Source of the DNA: DATAEK01 sp036258055 | GTDB taxonomy: Bacteria; Acidobacteriota; Vicinamibacteria; Vicinamibacterales; 2-12-FULL-66-21 | Reading direction: 5' to 3' | NCBI GenBank assembly: GCA_036258055.1 | Contig: DATAEK010000109.1 | Coordinates: 1-24,247, forward strand | Length of the DNA stretch: 24,247 nucleotides | In this document: piece after piece, positions 24,127-24,247 of the stretch | How positions within the stretch are numbered: position 1 is the first letter of the stretch | Layout of the letters: every line of letters begins with the position of its first letter | The notes under the pieces: generated by a model | Told to the model about the DNA's origin: nothing | The model's database searches: none | Seen by the model: the letters and a program-made list of their open reading frames with translations, nothing else | Made by a program: the position numbers and the translations under genes

Positions 24127-24161
24127 AAATGGCAAATGGTAAATGGCAAATGGGAAATGGG
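24127..24161. repeat. heptanucleotide tandem array, unit AAATGGN, five copies
   Basis: Five units, AAATGGC, AAATGGT, AAATGGC, AAATGGG and AAATGGG, begin five bases after the carboxylesterase TGA and end 13 bases before the next start codon. The AAATGGC unit and its orientation relative to the preceding gene are the same as in the array after the DUF1080 gene (91-139). Confidence 0.9.
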
Positions 24162-24174
24162 AAGAGAGGTCGGC

Positions 24175-24247
24175 ATGAAGGGATCCGTCCTCGTCTGTCT
24201 CGGCGCGATGGTCCTCCTGGCCGCTTGCGACACAACGCAGTCTCCTC
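24175..24247 (+). CDS. lipoprotein, 5' end only
   Basis: The ATG at 24175 follows GAGAGG by a few bases. The first 24 residues form a type II signal peptide with the lipobox LAAC at residues 15-18, so Cys18 would be lipidated. The gene runs off the window, and its function cannot be judged. It is co-oriented with the carboxylesterase, with only the heptamer array between. Confidence 0.7.
   Translation, partial: MKGSVLVCLGAMVLLAACDTTQSP

Noticed and set aside
23135..24235. Minus-strand open frame of 366 codons opposite the carboxylesterase
   Set aside because: It begins beyond the repeat array, has no domain, and overlaps a complete esterase.

Overview
The window looks like chromosome of a high-GC, Gram-negative, soil-type bacterium. 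Acidobacteriota, most likely class Vicinamibacteria, is my inference. It rests on an Oar-like TonB receptor with a carboxypeptidase-regulatory domain, tandem secreted S9 peptidases, a secreted DUF1080 protein, a CHASE2 Ser/Thr kinase, a TPR-CHAT protein and many signal peptides. I see no rRNA, tRNA, CRISPR array or intact mobile element.

Layout. Bases 1-4233: a possible gene tail, a DUF1080 (3-keto-glycoside hydrolase type) protein, a small beta-barrel protein, then a minus-strand run of a Tat-exported hydroxypyruvate-isomerase-like enzyme, an unrecognised secreted protein and a 71-residue membrane protein. This suggests periplasmic sugar catabolism. Bases 4234-7278: a large TonB-dependent receptor. 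Bases 7294-8450: two overlapping membrane or TPR genes. Bases 8550-9293: an exported metallo-beta-lactamase-fold hydrolase. Bases 9330-12464: a FecR-like exported protein downstream of a Ser/Thr kinase fused to a CHASE2 sensor, preceded by the surviving C-terminus of a lost CHAT-domain protein and by short repeats. Bases 12905-17118: two tandem secreted S9 peptidases. Bases 17266-22196: a compact operon of ECF sigma factor, membrane anti-sigma factor with TPR and carboxypeptidase-regulatory domains, and a TPR-CHAT putative protease. Bases 22481-24247: a secreted type-B carboxylesterase and the start of a lipoprotein.

Two things stand out. First, at least seven intergenic tandem arrays all have a period of exactly seven bases but unrelated unit sequences. 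Nearly all begin within about 20 bases after a stop codon, and units recur in the same orientation relative to the gene they follow. Second, there are two signalling modules linked to CHAT (caspase-like) domains: sigma/anti-sigma/CHAT, intact, and CHAT remnant/CHASE2 kinase/FecR-like. In the first, the predicted topology would place the CHAT protease on the same side of the membrane as the anti-sigma sensor domain.
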